NCBI RefSeq assembly: GCF_030053895.1
Contig: NZ_CP125781.1
Location: 4,402,001 to 4,466,000, forward strand
From: Trabulsiella odontotermitis
Lineage (GTDB): Bacteria; Pseudomonadota; Gammaproteobacteria; Enterobacterales; Enterobacteriaceae
Direction: 5' to 3'
DNA: 64,000 bases
Shown here: positions 1-8,399 of the stretch, piece after piece
How positions within the stretch are numbered: the first letter of the stretch is position 1
Layout: every line of letters starts with the position of its first letter
Notes under the pieces: model-generated
Database searches by the model: none
What the model was told of the DNA's origin: nothing
What the model saw: only the letters and a program-made list of their open reading frames with translations
Translations under genes and position numbers: made by a program

Positions 1-1334
1 GTCGCCTGATCGGCTAAATCCGGATTAATCTCGCGTTTCACCTCGACACCCAGGCTGCGGAACGCTTCCGCCTGCGCCAGCATATTGCCGCGCCCGGATG
101 AGAGTTTCTTCATGGCCTGACGATAGTTGTCCTGCGCCCGGTCAAGGCTTTGCCCAATTGAGGTCATGTCATCGACGAACAGGCGCATTTTGTCATACAG
201 GCGACCAGCGCGCTCCGCGATCTGCTGCGCGTTGCGGCTCTGGTGCTCATACCGCCAGAGATTGGCAATGGTTCGTAGCGCCACCAGCAGTGTCGTCGGG
301 CTGACCAGCATGATGTTATTTTTCAGTGCTTCGGTGATGAGTTCGGGCTGGCGATCAATTGCTAACAAAAACGCTGGCTCGACAGGGATAAACATCAGTA
401 CATAATCGAGCGAGCGCAATCCGGGAAGTTGCTGATAGTCTTTGCGGCTCAGCAGGCGGATATGGCTACGCACGGAGGCGATGTGCTCATGCATTGCCGC
501 CTCGCGGATGGCATCATCCTCGGCATTGAAGTAACGCTCATAGGCAACCAGCGTCATTTTGGCGTCAATCACCACATCTTTCCCTTGCGGCAGCCGCACG
601 ATAACATCGGGCTGCAGGCGGGCGCGGGCATCGGTTTCGATACTGACCTGCGTCTGGTACTCATGCCCTTCGCGCAGGCCGGACGCTTCCAGTACCCGGG
701 TCAGTACCACTTCACCCCAGTTACCCTGAGTTTTATTATCGCCTTTCAGCGCGCGCGTCAGGTTGACCGCTTCTTGCGTCATTTGCGCGTTCAGTTGCTG
801 CAGATTACGGATTTCATGGGCAAGGGTATGTCGCTCGCGCGCTTCCTGGCCGAAGCTGTCCTGTACCTGGCGACGAAAACCATCAAGTTGTTCGCGAAGT
901 GGGGTCAGCAGGCTGTTCAGACTCTGACGATTTTGTTCATCCACACGCCGGTTGCTGTGTTCGAAGATACGGTTAGCCAGGTTTTCAAATTGCTCGCTCA
1001 GACGCTGCTCGCTGTTGACCATCTGGCGGAGTTTATCTTCCGCATGGATTTGTGTGGATTCGAGACGGGTGGTGACTTCGCGGAGATCGGCTTCCAGCGA
1101 GGCATTAATTTCACGCAGGTTACGCAGCTCATTATTCAGCAGTTCACATTCATCACGCCAGTGATCACTGTGCGCCAGCTGTTGCCGGGCGGCGCTGAGT
1201 TCGCCGAAGAGATCGCGCTGCTCAGCCAGCATATCTGCCTGCTGTTGCGCCGAGCGGGATCGCTCCACCAACCAGCCCAACAGAATGCCTGCCATCAGCG
1301 CCACGACTGCGCTCAGAATGATTGTAATATCCAC
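1..1334 (-). CDS. rmuC: RmuC family protein (3' end outside window)
   Basis: RmuC is a predicted nuclease-like protein that limits recombination at inverted repeats. About 444 of roughly 475 residues are present; the C-terminus lies beyond base 1. The reverse-strand frame is open from a GTG at 1334-1332 with an AGGGGGAG ribosome site just upstream. It begins MDITIILSAVVALMAG, a single membrane-anchor helix, followed by a long Glu/Gln/Arg-rich coiled coil and then the RmuC core (VLEASGLREG, VIVRLPQGKDVVIDAKM, ending PDLADQA at the edge). It lies downstream of udp on the same strand, separated by a terminator. The GTG start was chosen because it is the only start that keeps the N-terminal helix and has a ribosome site. 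Confidence 0.93.
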   Translation of the reverse strand, partial: MDITIILSAVVALMAGILLGWLVERSRSAQQQADMLAEQRDLFGELSAARQQLAHSDHWRDECELLNNELRNLREINASLEADLREVTTRLESTQIHAEDKLRQMVNSEQRLSEQFENLANRIFEHSNRRVDEQNRQSLNSLLTPLREQLDGFRRQVQDSFGQEARERHTLAHEIRNLQQLNAQMTQEAVNLTRALKGDNKTQGNWGEVVLTRVLEASGLREGHEYQTQVSIETDARARLQPDVIVRLPQGKDVVIDAKMTLVAYERYFNAEDDAIREAAMHEHIASVRSHIRLLSRKDYQQLPGLRSLDYVLMFIPVEPAFLLAIDRQPELITEALKNNIMLVSPTTLLVALRTIANLWRYEHQSRNAQQIAERAGRLYDKMRLFVDDMTSIGQSLDRAQDNYRQAMKKLSSGRGNMLAQAEAFRSLGVEVKREINPDLADQA

Positions 1335-1426
1335 CGCTCCCCCTGCTTAAACTGCTTACCGGCACAAAATAGAATTGTGCTGTATAAACGTCCAGTTTAA
1401 AAGGTATTTCCTGCGAGGCGCTACGC

Positions 1427-1457
1427 AAAAAAGAAAAGGCCGAACACGTCGGCCTTC
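1427..1457 (-). terminator. Rho-independent terminator of udp
   Basis: Perfect 8-bp stem, AAGGCCGA at 1436-1443 and TCGGCCTT at 1449-1456, with a 5-base loop. On the minus strand it is followed by a T-rich run (TTTTCTTTTTT). It lies 17 bases past the udp stop and ahead of rmuC. Confidence 0.85.
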
Positions 1458-1473
1458 GGGAAGAGAAGAAAAA

Positions 1474-2235
1474 TTACAGCAGACGGCGTGCGGCTTCGAC
1501 CACGATTTTCACCGCATGGCTTTCGGTCTGTTTCATGGTTTCCGCATTCGGAATTTCCTGCTGGGTGCGGTTGACGATAACGCCTGCCACCATACCTGCA
1601 CGCAGGCCCTGGCTGGAACACATGGTCAGCAGCGTGGCGGATTCCATTTCATAGTTCATCACGCCCATGGACTGCCACTCTTCCATTGAGCCTTTGAAAC
1701 GGCTCACGACGCGGCCAGAGAACGTGTCGTAACGCTCCTGCCCCGGATAGAAGGTGTCAGAAGAGGCGGTTACACCGATATGCGTGGTAGCGCCCACGGC
1801 TTTCGCCGCCTCCACCAGTGCGGTGGTACAGGCAAAGTCAGCCACCGCCGGATATTCCATCGGCGCGAAGTGCAGGCTTGCGCCATCAAGGCGTACAGAC
1901 GCGGTGGTGACAAGAACATCACCCACGTTGATATTGGGCTGGATAGCGCCGGTAGTGCCAACGCGCAGGAAAGTACGGATGCCCAACTGCGCCAGCTCTT
2001 CTACAGCAATCGAGGTGGATGGACCGCCAATACCCGTTGAGCACACAATAACGGCCTTGCCGCCGAGCTCCGCGCGCCAGGAGGTGAATTCACGATGCGA
2101 TGCCAGTTTGACCGGCTTTTCCATCAGCGCGGCGATCTTTTCAACACGCTCAGGATCGCCCGGGACGATTGCCAGCGTAGCCCCTTGTAAATCATTTTTG
2201 GTGAGGCCTAAGTGAAAAACATCGGACTTGGACAT
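1474..2235 (-). CDS. udp: Uridine phosphorylase
   Basis: Cytosolic pyrimidine salvage enzyme: uridine plus phosphate gives uracil and ribose-1-phosphate. It has 253 residues, the same length as the E. coli enzyme. The nucleoside-phosphorylase signatures are visible: the phosphate loop VPGDPERV (24-31), STGIGGPST (about 66-74) and the ribose-binding YEMESAT (about 195-201). An AGGAG ribosome site lies 7 bases before the ATG. It is divergent from ysgA. The shared upstream region holds two CRP-like sites 52 bp apart, the CRP/CytR arrangement known for this gene, so cAMP-dependent expression with CytR repression is expected. Confidence 0.97.
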   Translation of the reverse strand: MSKSDVFHLGLTKNDLQGATLAIVPGDPERVEKIAALMEKPVKLASHREFTSWRAELGGKAVIVCSTGIGGPSTSIAVEELAQLGIRTFLRVGTTGAIQPNINVGDVLVTTASVRLDGASLHFAPMEYPAVADFACTTALVEAAKAVGATTHIGVTASSDTFYPGQERYDTFSGRVVSRFKGSMEEWQSMGVMNYEMESATLLTMCSSQGLRAGMVAGVIVNRTQQEIPNAETMKQTESHAVKIVVEAARRLL

Positions 2236-2307
2236 ATAAAACTCCTCTGTGGGTCAGATTATCAGCAGAAGTAAAAGGGTACTTTACCGAAGCGCCTGAG
2301 GTGTTTT

Positions 2308-2323
2308 CGTGACACCAATCACT
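2308..2323. promoter_or_regulatory. CRP-like site, udp-proximal
   Basis: CGTGA-CACCAA-TCACT matches the CRP consensus TGTGA-N6-TCACA in most positions. Its centre is about 80 bases from the udp start and 52 bases from a second site, so the two lie on the same helix face. It is likely the class II activator site of udp. Confidence 0.65.
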
Positions 2324-2359
2324 CTGAATGAAAATGATTGCAGTTAATTCTCATTATTT

Positions 2360-2375
2360 AGTGACTTATATCACA
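2360..2375. promoter_or_regulatory. CRP-like site, udp-distal / ysgA side
   Basis: AGTGA-CTTATA-TCACA is a near-consensus CRP operator. In E. coli deo and udp promoters, a pair of CRP sites about 52 bp apart brackets a CytR site. The spacing here (centres near 2315.5 and 2367.5) reproduces that. It also lies upstream of the divergent ysgA. Confidence 0.75.
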
Positions 2376-2493
2376 TAACAGAATTCTGTTTCGCGGCACT
2401 GCACAAAAGATAGCCTGTTTCAGGCACTGTGGATTGTTAACGTGCAGTCTATAGTAAACCATGCGCTAACCATTAAAGGGTATGGAGAATACC

Positions 2494-3303
2494 ATGAAGA
2501 CAGACAACCAACCTGGCTTTGCACCTGCAGCTTCACCACACGCATCCACCATTGTACGCACGCCGGAAGAGGCGATTACGGCGAGTGAAACAACGATCCC
2601 CACCCAGGGCGACAACATGCCTGCTTATTATGCGCGGCCAAAAGATGTCGACGGCCCGCTGCCAGTCGTGATTGTGGTTCAGGAAATTTTCGGCGTGCAT
2701 GAGCACATCCGCGATCTGTGCCGCCGCCTGGCGCTGGAAGGGTATCAGGCCGTGGCGCCGGAGCTCTATTTCCGCCAGGGCAATCCGAATGATTACGCTG
2801 ATATTCCAACGCTGTTCAGCAATCTGGTATCGAAAGTGCCGGATGCGCAAGTGCTGGCGGATCTGGACCATGTTGCCAATTGGGCGGCCCGCAACGGCGG
2901 TGATCCTCATCGTCTGTTAATTACCGGTTTTTGCTGGGGCGGGCGTATCGCCTGGCTGTATGCCGCGCATAATCCGCAGCTCAAAGCCGCCGTGGCGTGG
3001 TACGGGAAACTGGCGGGCGATACGTCACTGAACTCGCCCAAAAATCCGGTAGATGTGGCGACCGATCTCAACGCGCCGGTACTGGGATTGTACGGCGGTC
3101 AGGATACCGGGATTTCGCTGGAAAGCGTGGAGACCATGCGGCAGGCGTTACGCGCCGCGAACGCGAAAGCGGAGATTGTGGTTTACCCTGAGGCTGGTCA
3201 TGCGTTTAACGCCGATTATCGACCGAGCTATCATGCCGAATCCGCAAGAGACGGCTGGCAGCGGATGCTGGAGTGGTTCGCGCAGTACGGCGTGAAAAAA
3301 TAA
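2494..3303 (+). CDS. ysgA: Dienelactone hydrolase family protein YsgA
   Basis: Alpha/beta hydrolase of the dienelactone hydrolase family; the physiological substrate is not established. 269 residues from the ATG at 2494. The Cys-Asp-His triad is visible: GFCWGG (Cys147), YGGQD (Asp204) and GHAFNADYRP (His236). An upstream ATG at 2482 is in frame, but only the 2494 ATG has a well-spaced GGAG (2484-2487), and it gives a length close to E. coli YsgA. Divergent from udp; the convergent metE terminator overlaps its 3' end. It lacks a signal peptide and is probably cytosolic. Confidence 0.93.
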   Translation: MKTDNQPGFAPAASPHASTIVRTPEEAITASETTIPTQGDNMPAYYARPKDVDGPLPVVIVVQEIFGVHEHIRDLCRRLALEGYQAVAPELYFRQGNPNDYADIPTLFSNLVSKVPDAQVLADLDHVANWAARNGGDPHRLLITGFCWGGRIAWLYAAHNPQLKAAVAWYGKLAGDTSLNSPKNPVDVATDLNAPVLGLYGGQDTGISLESVETMRQALRAANAKAEIVVYPEAGHAFNADYRPSYHAESARDGWQRMLEWFAQYGVKK

Positions 3304-3338
3304 AAATAAGCCGGGCGCGCGTTTGCGTCGCCCGGCTT
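3296..3338 (-). terminator. Rho-independent terminator of metE
   Basis: 10-bp perfect stem AAGCCGGGCG (3308-3317) and CGCCCGGCTT (3329-3338). On the minus strand the stem is followed by TATTTTTATTTTTT. It sits between convergent ysgA and metE; the T-run overlaps the last codons of ysgA. Confidence 0.85.
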
Positions 3339-3349
3339 CGATTATCAGG

Positions 3350-5611
3350 TTACGCCTGACGCAGATTCTGTGCGGCTTTGACCATGTTCGCCAGCGCGGC
3401 GCGGGTTTCCGGCCAGCCGCGGGTTTTCAGTCCGCAGTCCGGGTTCACCCACAGACGTTCCGCCGGGATACGCTGTGCGGCTTTTGCGAGCAACGCTTCA
3501 ATCCACTCCACGTCTGGCACATTTGGCGAGTGAATGTCATATACCCCCGGCCCGATTTCGTTCGGGTATTCGAATGCTTCAAACGCTTCCAGCAGTTCCA
3601 TATCCGAACGTGAGGTTTCGATGGTGATGACGTCCGCATCCAGTGCGGCAATGGAATCCATGATGTCGTTGAACTCGCAGTAACACATATGGGTGTGGAT
3701 CTGCGTGTCATTCTTCGCGACAGCAGCATTAATGCGAAACGCCTCTACACCCCACTGCAGATACGCGTCCCAGTCACTGCGACGCAGCGGCAGGCCTTCG
3801 CGCAGTGCCGGTTCGTCGATTTGTATGATGCCGATACCTGCGGCTTCGAGATCCGCTACTTCATCACGCAAGGCCAGCGCAATCTGTTTGGCGATGGTTT
3901 CACGGCTGACGTCTTCGCGCGGGAAGGACCAGCAGAGAATGGTCACCGGGCCGGTCAGCATGCCTTTGACCGGTTTGTCGGTCAGTGACTGTGCATATTT
4001 TGCCCATTCTACGGTTATCGGCGCCGGGCGGCTGATATCACCGATGACCACTGGCGGCTTAACGCAACGTGAGCCATAGCTCTGCACCCAGCCGTTCTGG
4101 GTAAAGACGAAACCGTCCAGATGCTCACCGAAGTATTCCACCATATCATTACGTTCCGCTTCGCCGTGCACCAGTACGTCCAGCCCCAGTTGCTCCTGCT
4201 CGATAATCGCCTGTTTGATATGCCCGGCAATGCCGGTACGGTAATGGCCGGCATCGAGATTGCCCTTTTTGAAGTCCAGACGCAGGCTGCGGATTTCCGT
4301 AGTTTGCGGGAATGAACCGATGGTGGTAGTCGGCCATGCCGGCAGATTAAAGCGCGCGCGCTGCGCTTCGGCACGCACCGGGTAAGCATTCGCTCGCTGG
4401 CTGTCCTTCGCAGTGATCGCCGCAAGACGTTTTTCCACGGCGGCGTTGTGAACACGGGTGGAGTGACGACGAGCCTGAATCGGCGCGCTCCATTCGGTAA
4501 TTTTCGCCGTGTCGCCACTGTTCAGCGCATCGCGCAGCAACGCCAGCTCTTCACATTTTTGCAGTGCAAAGGCGAACCAGCTCTTCACTTCCGCATCAAG
4601 CCGCGTTTCCACGCTCAGATCGATCGGGCTGTGCAGCAGAGAACAGGAAGAGGCGACCCACAGATCACGTTTGCCGACAATATCGCGAATTTGCCCATAT
4701 TTTTCTGTCAGATCGGCGCGCCAGACGTTACGGCCATTCACGAGACCGGCAGACAGCAGCCAGTCGGCAGGCAGGCGTTTATGCAGTTCAGCAACGTTGT
4801 CTTTACCATGCACCAGATCCACATGCAGCCCCTGCACGGGCAGCGTGGTGATGGTGTCCAGATTCGGCGTGACGCCTTCAAAATAAGTAGTGAGCAGCAA
4901 CTTCACCGACCCCTGCAGTGCGTCGTACGCCGGTTTGAATGCCTCCAGCCACGCTTGCGGCAGCTCAAGTACCAGCGCGGGTTCGTCAATTTGTACCCAC
5001 TCAATGCCGCGTTTGGCCAGCGCTGCCAGTACCTGTTTGTAAACCGGCAGAATATCATTCAGCAGACTGAGGCGATCGAACGGTTCGCCCTTCACTTTGC
5101 CCAGCCACAGGTAAGTAACCGGCCCCAGCAGCACCGGTTTCACGGTGTGGCCCAGTGCCAGCGCTTCATCGACTTCTTCCAGCAGTTGCGTCCAGGTCAG
5201 GTTGAACTGCTGGCCTTTGGTGAACTCTGGCACCATGTAGTGATAGTTGGTGTTAAACCACTTGGTCATTTCCGCGGCCGCAGCCGGTTCGCCGGTCGGT
5301 GCGCGACCGCGACCGATACGAAACAGGGTGTCGATATCCACGGAACCGTCTTTATTCTGATGACGAGCCGGTACGTTACCCAGCAACAGGCTGGTCGTCA
5401 GAACATGGTCGTACCAGGCGAAGTCCCCCACCGGCAGTAAATCAATACCCGCCTGCTTTTGCTGCTCCCAGTGACGAGCGCGCAGTTCGCGACCGGTTTC
5501 CAGCAACGCTTCGCGAGAAGTATTCCCTGCCCAGTAACTTTCTTGCGCTTTTTTCAGCTCGCGGCGCAGGCCAACGCGAGGAAAACCGAGGGTGTGGTTA
5601 ATAATTGTCAT
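3350..5611 (-). CDS. metE: Cobalamin-independent methionine synthase
   Basis: Transfers a methyl group from 5-methyltetrahydropteroyltri-glutamate to homocysteine, the last step of methionine synthesis without B12. At 753 residues it is identical in length to E. coli MetE. The two-barrel architecture is intact. The C-terminal zinc site is visible as HTHMCYC and the later DCGLKTRG cysteine (His641, Cys643, Cys726 by E. coli numbering). An AAGGGG ribosome site lies 7 bases before the ATG. It is transcribed divergently from its activator metR. The 118-bp gap holds a MetJ-like palindrome and a MetR half-site pair, so homocysteine-dependent MetR activation and MetJ repression are expected. Confidence 0.98.
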   Translation of the reverse strand: MTIINHTLGFPRVGLRRELKKAQESYWAGNTSREALLETGRELRARHWEQQKQAGIDLLPVGDFAWYDHVLTTSLLLGNVPARHQNKDGSVDIDTLFRIGRGRAPTGEPAAAAEMTKWFNTNYHYMVPEFTKGQQFNLTWTQLLEEVDEALALGHTVKPVLLGPVTYLWLGKVKGEPFDRLSLLNDILPVYKQVLAALAKRGIEWVQIDEPALVLELPQAWLEAFKPAYDALQGSVKLLLTTYFEGVTPNLDTITTLPVQGLHVDLVHGKDNVAELHKRLPADWLLSAGLVNGRNVWRADLTEKYGQIRDIVGKRDLWVASSCSLLHSPIDLSVETRLDAEVKSWFAFALQKCEELALLRDALNSGDTAKITEWSAPIQARRHSTRVHNAAVEKRLAAITAKDSQRANAYPVRAEAQRARFNLPAWPTTTIGSFPQTTEIRSLRLDFKKGNLDAGHYRTGIAGHIKQAIIEQEQLGLDVLVHGEAERNDMVEYFGEHLDGFVFTQNGWVQSYGSRCVKPPVVIGDISRPAPITVEWAKYAQSLTDKPVKGMLTGPVTILCWSFPREDVSRETIAKQIALALRDEVADLEAAGIGIIQIDEPALREGLPLRRSDWDAYLQWGVEAFRINAAVAKNDTQIHTHMCYCEFNDIMDSIAALDADVITIETSRSDMELLEAFEAFEYPNEIGPGVYDIHSPNVPDVEWIEALLAKAAQRIPAERLWVNPDCGLKTRGWPETRAALANMVKAAQNLRQA

Positions 5612-5650
5612 ACTGTTGCCCCTTGTGGATTTTTCAGGATTTAGCCATCC

Positions 5651-5666
5651 AGATGTTTACACATCT
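5651..5666. promoter_or_regulatory. MetJ-box-like palindrome
   Basis: AGATGT-TTAC-ACATCT in the metE-metR gap resembles two adjacent 8-bp met boxes (consensus AGACGTCT, imperfect). Its position fits repression of both divergent genes by MetJ with S-adenosylmethionine. The assignment is by pattern only. Confidence 0.55.
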
Positions 5667-5717
5667 ATAATTCGCAAGTACTGTATATTCCTCAAGCGCA
5701 ATTTGTTCATGCCGAAG

Positions 5718-5730
5718 TGAAGGACTTTCA
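5718..5730. promoter_or_regulatory. MetR-type site overlapping the metR start
   Basis: TGAA-GGACT-TTCA fits the MetR consensus TGAA-N5-TTCA exactly. It overlaps the metR ribosome site (GAAGGA) and the A of its ATG, which would place bound MetR directly on its own translation start region. This suggests autoregulation, though it could be coincidental. Confidence 0.45.
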
Positions 5731-6683
5731 TGATCGAGATAAAACATCTGAAAACGCTACAGGCGTTACGGAACAGCGGCTCGCTCGCCGCAGCGGCAGC
5801 GACGCTGCATCAGACCCAGTCCGCCCTTTCCCATCAGTTCAGCGATCTGGAACAGCGCCTCGGCTTTCGTCTTTTTGTGCGTAAAAGTCAGCCGCTGCGC
5901 TTTACGCCGCAGGGGGAAATTCTGCTTCAACTGGCGAACCAGGTGCTGCCGCAAATCAGCCGCGCGCTGCAGGCCTGTAATGAGCCGCAGCAGACGACGT
6001 TGCGTATTGCGATTGAATGCCACAGCTGTATTCAGTGGCTGACTCCCGCACTGCAAAACTTTCGCGCGCAATGGCCGCAGGTTGAGGTGGATTTCAAATC
6101 AGGCGTGACGTTTGACCCGCAACCTGCGTTGCAGCAAGGCGAGCTGGATATCGTCCTCACCTCTGATATTCTCCCGCGCAGCGGTCTGCATTATTCGCCG
6201 ATGTTTGATTACGAAGTGCGTCTGATTCTGGCGCCGGAGCATCCACTGGCGGCAAAAGCGCGGATCACGCCGGAAGATTTAGCCAGCGAAACGTTGCTCA
6301 TTTACCCGGTGCAGCGCGGTCGTCTGGATATCTGGCGCCATTTCCTGCAACCCGCGGGCGTCAGCCCTTCACTGAAAAGCGTGGATAACACGCTGCTGTT
6401 GATCCAGATGGTGGCGGCGCAGATGGGGATCGCGGCGCTGCCACATTGGGTGGTGGAAAGCTTTGAACGTCAGGGTCTGGTGACCACCAAAACCCTGGGG
6501 GAAGGATTGTGGAGCCGGCTGTACGCCGCCGTGCGCGATGGCGAGCAGCGTCAGCCGGTGACGGAAGCGTTTATTCGTTCAACGCGGAATCACGCCTGCG
6601 ATCACCTTCCTTTTGTGCGGAACGCGGAGCGACCCAATGGCGATGGACCCACAGTGAAGCCATTATCACCGTTCCCCCAATGA
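5730..6683 (+). CDS. metR: LysR-type regulator of methionine genes
   Basis: Homocysteine-responsive activator of metE, metH and related genes. 317 residues, the same as E. coli MetR. The N-terminal winged helix-turn-helix is visible (LKTLQALRNSGSLAAAAATL...QSALSHQF, residues 6-40), followed by a LysR substrate-binding domain with PHWVVESFERQG near residue 240. A GAAGGA ribosome site precedes the ATG. Its last 113 bases are also coding on the other strand, for the end of yigM; the two genes converge with overlapping C-terminal codons. The C-terminal ~20 residues differ from K-12, as expected for a tail under dual coding. Confidence 0.97.
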   Translation: MIEIKHLKTLQALRNSGSLAAAAATLHQTQSALSHQFSDLEQRLGFRLFVRKSQPLRFTPQGEILLQLANQVLPQISRALQACNEPQQTTLRIAIECHSCIQWLTPALQNFRAQWPQVEVDFKSGVTFDPQPALQQGELDIVLTSDILPRSGLHYSPMFDYEVRLILAPEHPLAAKARITPEDLASETLLIYPVQRGRLDIWRHFLQPAGVSPSLKSVDNTLLLIQMVAAQMGIAALPHWVVESFERQGLVTTKTLGEGLWSRLYAAVRDGEQRQPVTEAFIRSTRNHACDHLPFVRNAERPNGDGPTVKPLSPFPQ

Positions 6684-7500
6684 TGAAACTCGGCCAGTGC
6701 GGCTGTTCCTGCCAGATGGCCAGATTCACCAACAGCCCTGCAGGAACATGGACGTTATTCATAATGCCGAGCGTCCCGGCATCCACCTGCGTCGCACCAT
6801 AGTTCCACATGAAATATCCTAAACCCGAGGCCACAACGCCCAGCCACACCAGAATGCCCCACTGCAGCGAGGTGGTCGGCAGTTTTTGCGGATCGCCAAG
6901 CGTAAACCACGCCACGATCGCCACCAGAAATGCTCCCATGTAAAACCACGCAAAGGCGTTATGTTGCGGCATCGGGTGAATTTCCATCAGGCGTTTATAT
7001 CCCACCATACCAATGGCAAAGCTGATATTGGCCAGTTGCACCAGCAGCAGGCCCGTCCAGAAATGGTCGCTGATTTTGTCATAGCGAATAATGGCGGCGC
7101 CGATCACCGCCAGTAAGGCGCTCAGGAGATACCCCCAACGCAAGCGGCGTTTACTGAGCAGATCGTAAATCAGCGTGACGTACAGCGGCGTTAACACCGT
7201 GAACAACAGGAATTCTGATACGGTCAGGTAGAGATAAGCGCGGAAACTCAGCAGATACATCACGCCCAGTTGCATGGCGCCAACCAGCATATACAGTGCG
7301 ATGGTTTTCAGCGTTTGCCCGCGCAGGCGCAGAAACGGAATAAATACCAGCGCCGCCAGGCCAATGCGCATCAGCACTGAAAAATAGCTGTCAACATGCC
7401 CCGCGAGGTATTCGCCAATCAGGCTAAAGGAGAAGGCCCACAGGATGGTGGTGATAATGAGTAGCGCCACAATGACTCTCTTTCCGGAAAATAGAGTCAC
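6571..7500 (-). CDS. yigM: EamA-family biotin transporter YigM/BioP
   Basis: Inner-membrane transporter of the drug/metabolite (EamA) superfamily; the E. coli homologue was characterised as a biotin importer (BioP). 309 residues with about ten hydrophobic helices in two repeats, starting MTLFSGKRVIVALLIITTILWAFSFSLIGEYL. The C-terminal tail (KEGDRRRDSALNE) is hydrophilic and lies in the 113-bp antisense overlap with metR. It is transcribed towards metR. Only 57 bases separate its start from the yigL stop downstream of the divergent neighbour. Confidence 0.92.
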   Translation of the reverse strand: MTLFSGKRVIVALLIITTILWAFSFSLIGEYLAGHVDSYFSVLMRIGLAALVFIPFLRLRGQTLKTIALYMLVGAMQLGVMYLLSFRAYLYLTVSEFLLFTVLTPLYVTLIYDLLSKRRLRWGYLLSALLAVIGAAIIRYDKISDHFWTGLLLVQLANISFAIGMVGYKRLMEIHPMPQHNAFAWFYMGAFLVAIVAWFTLGDPQKLPTTSLQWGILVWLGVVASGLGYFMWNYGATQVDAGTLGIMNNVHVPAGLLVNLAIWQEQPHWPSFIIGGTVIMASLWVHRHWVAPRSAQKEGDRRRDSALNE

Positions 7501-7557
7501 ATTGTAGCGGAGCTGAAGGTTGACGACTGATTAAATATTAACCAGTCGTCAAATTCA

Positions 7558-8358
7558 TTATTCCAGATATAACTTGCGCAGATAATGAGCGACGGCGTCG
7601 TCCGCATTACTGCCAATCACTTCCAGTTCAGGATGCAGATCTTTCAGGCGTTGATGCGCGCCAGCCATGATGCAACCTTTCCCTGCCATCGACAGCATTT
7701 CGGCGTCGTTCATACCGTCACCGAAGGCAATACAGTTCTGCAGGTTGTAACCCATTTTCTTCGCGACGGCTTCCAGTGCATGACCTTTCGACACGCCACC
7801 CGCCATCACTTCCAGACAGGTCAGGGTGGAAAAACTAACGTTAACTCGGTCGCCCCAGCGGGCATTGATGGCCTGCTCCAGCGGCAGCAGGATCTCATGA
7901 TCGTGGCAAGTAAAGAATACTTTACTGACGCCTTCCGGCTCCAGTAAACCGGGTTCGTAAAGCGAATAGTTAAATACAGCTTCTTTGAAGAAACGCATCT
8001 CTTCCGGGCGATGGCGGTTCATGAACCAGTCATCATCACGATAAACGTTGGTCACAATATCGGGATTATTGTTCACCACGCCGAACAGGTCAGAGGCAAT
8101 ATCGCTATCAAGGTTATGCGCGAAGACCAGATTGCCGTCGGTGTCATGCACACGCGCACCGTTGGAGGTGATCATCCAGGCTTTAATACCCAGATTCGCA
8201 CGGATTTGCCCGACGTCAATGTAATGACGACCCGTCGCGAACATGAAATGAATGCCGCGGGCGGTCAGCAGTTTCAGCGTTTCTTTGGTGTAGGGAGACA
8301 ACATGTGGTCGGGATTAAGCAACGTGCCATCTAAATCAGACGCAACAACCTGGTACAT
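7558..8358 (-). CDS. yigL: HAD-superfamily (Cof-type) pyridoxal phosphatase YigL
   Basis: Cytosolic phosphatase; the E. coli homologue acts on pyridoxal phosphate and sugar phosphates, and its mRNA is stabilised by SgrS. 266 residues from MYQVVASDLDGTLL, with the HAD nucleophile motif DLDGTLL at 8-14, a Cof-type cap domain and the motif IV FGDGMNDAEML near residue 210. An alternative ATG at 8370 adds MNVF and has the closer GAGG (4-base spacing). The 8358 start was chosen because it matches the family length. It lies downstream of pldB on the same strand, 41 bases after the pldB stop. Confidence 0.92.
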   Translation of the reverse strand: MYQVVASDLDGTLLNPDHMLSPYTKETLKLLTARGIHFMFATGRHYIDVGQIRANLGIKAWMITSNGARVHDTDGNLVFAHNLDSDIASDLFGVVNNNPDIVTNVYRDDDWFMNRHRPEEMRFFKEAVFNYSLYEPGLLEPEGVSKVFFTCHDHEILLPLEQAINARWGDRVNVSFSTLTCLEVMAGGVSKGHALEAVAKKMGYNLQNCIAFGDGMNDAEMLSMAGKGCIMAGAHQRLKDLHPELEVIGSNADDAVAHYLRKLYLE

Positions 8359-8399
8359 AAAAACATTCAACCTCTAAGCAAAGCGGCGTTTTCGCCGGA

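Noticed and set aside
429..1400. 323-codon open frame on the plus strand opposite rmuC
   Set aside because: Antisense to a clear rmuC frame; no ribosome site, composition like a codon-bias shadow.
4448..5440. 330-codon open frame opposite metE
   Set aside because: Lies wholly within the conserved metE gene on the other strand; Arg/Gln/His-rich translation typical of a shadow frame.
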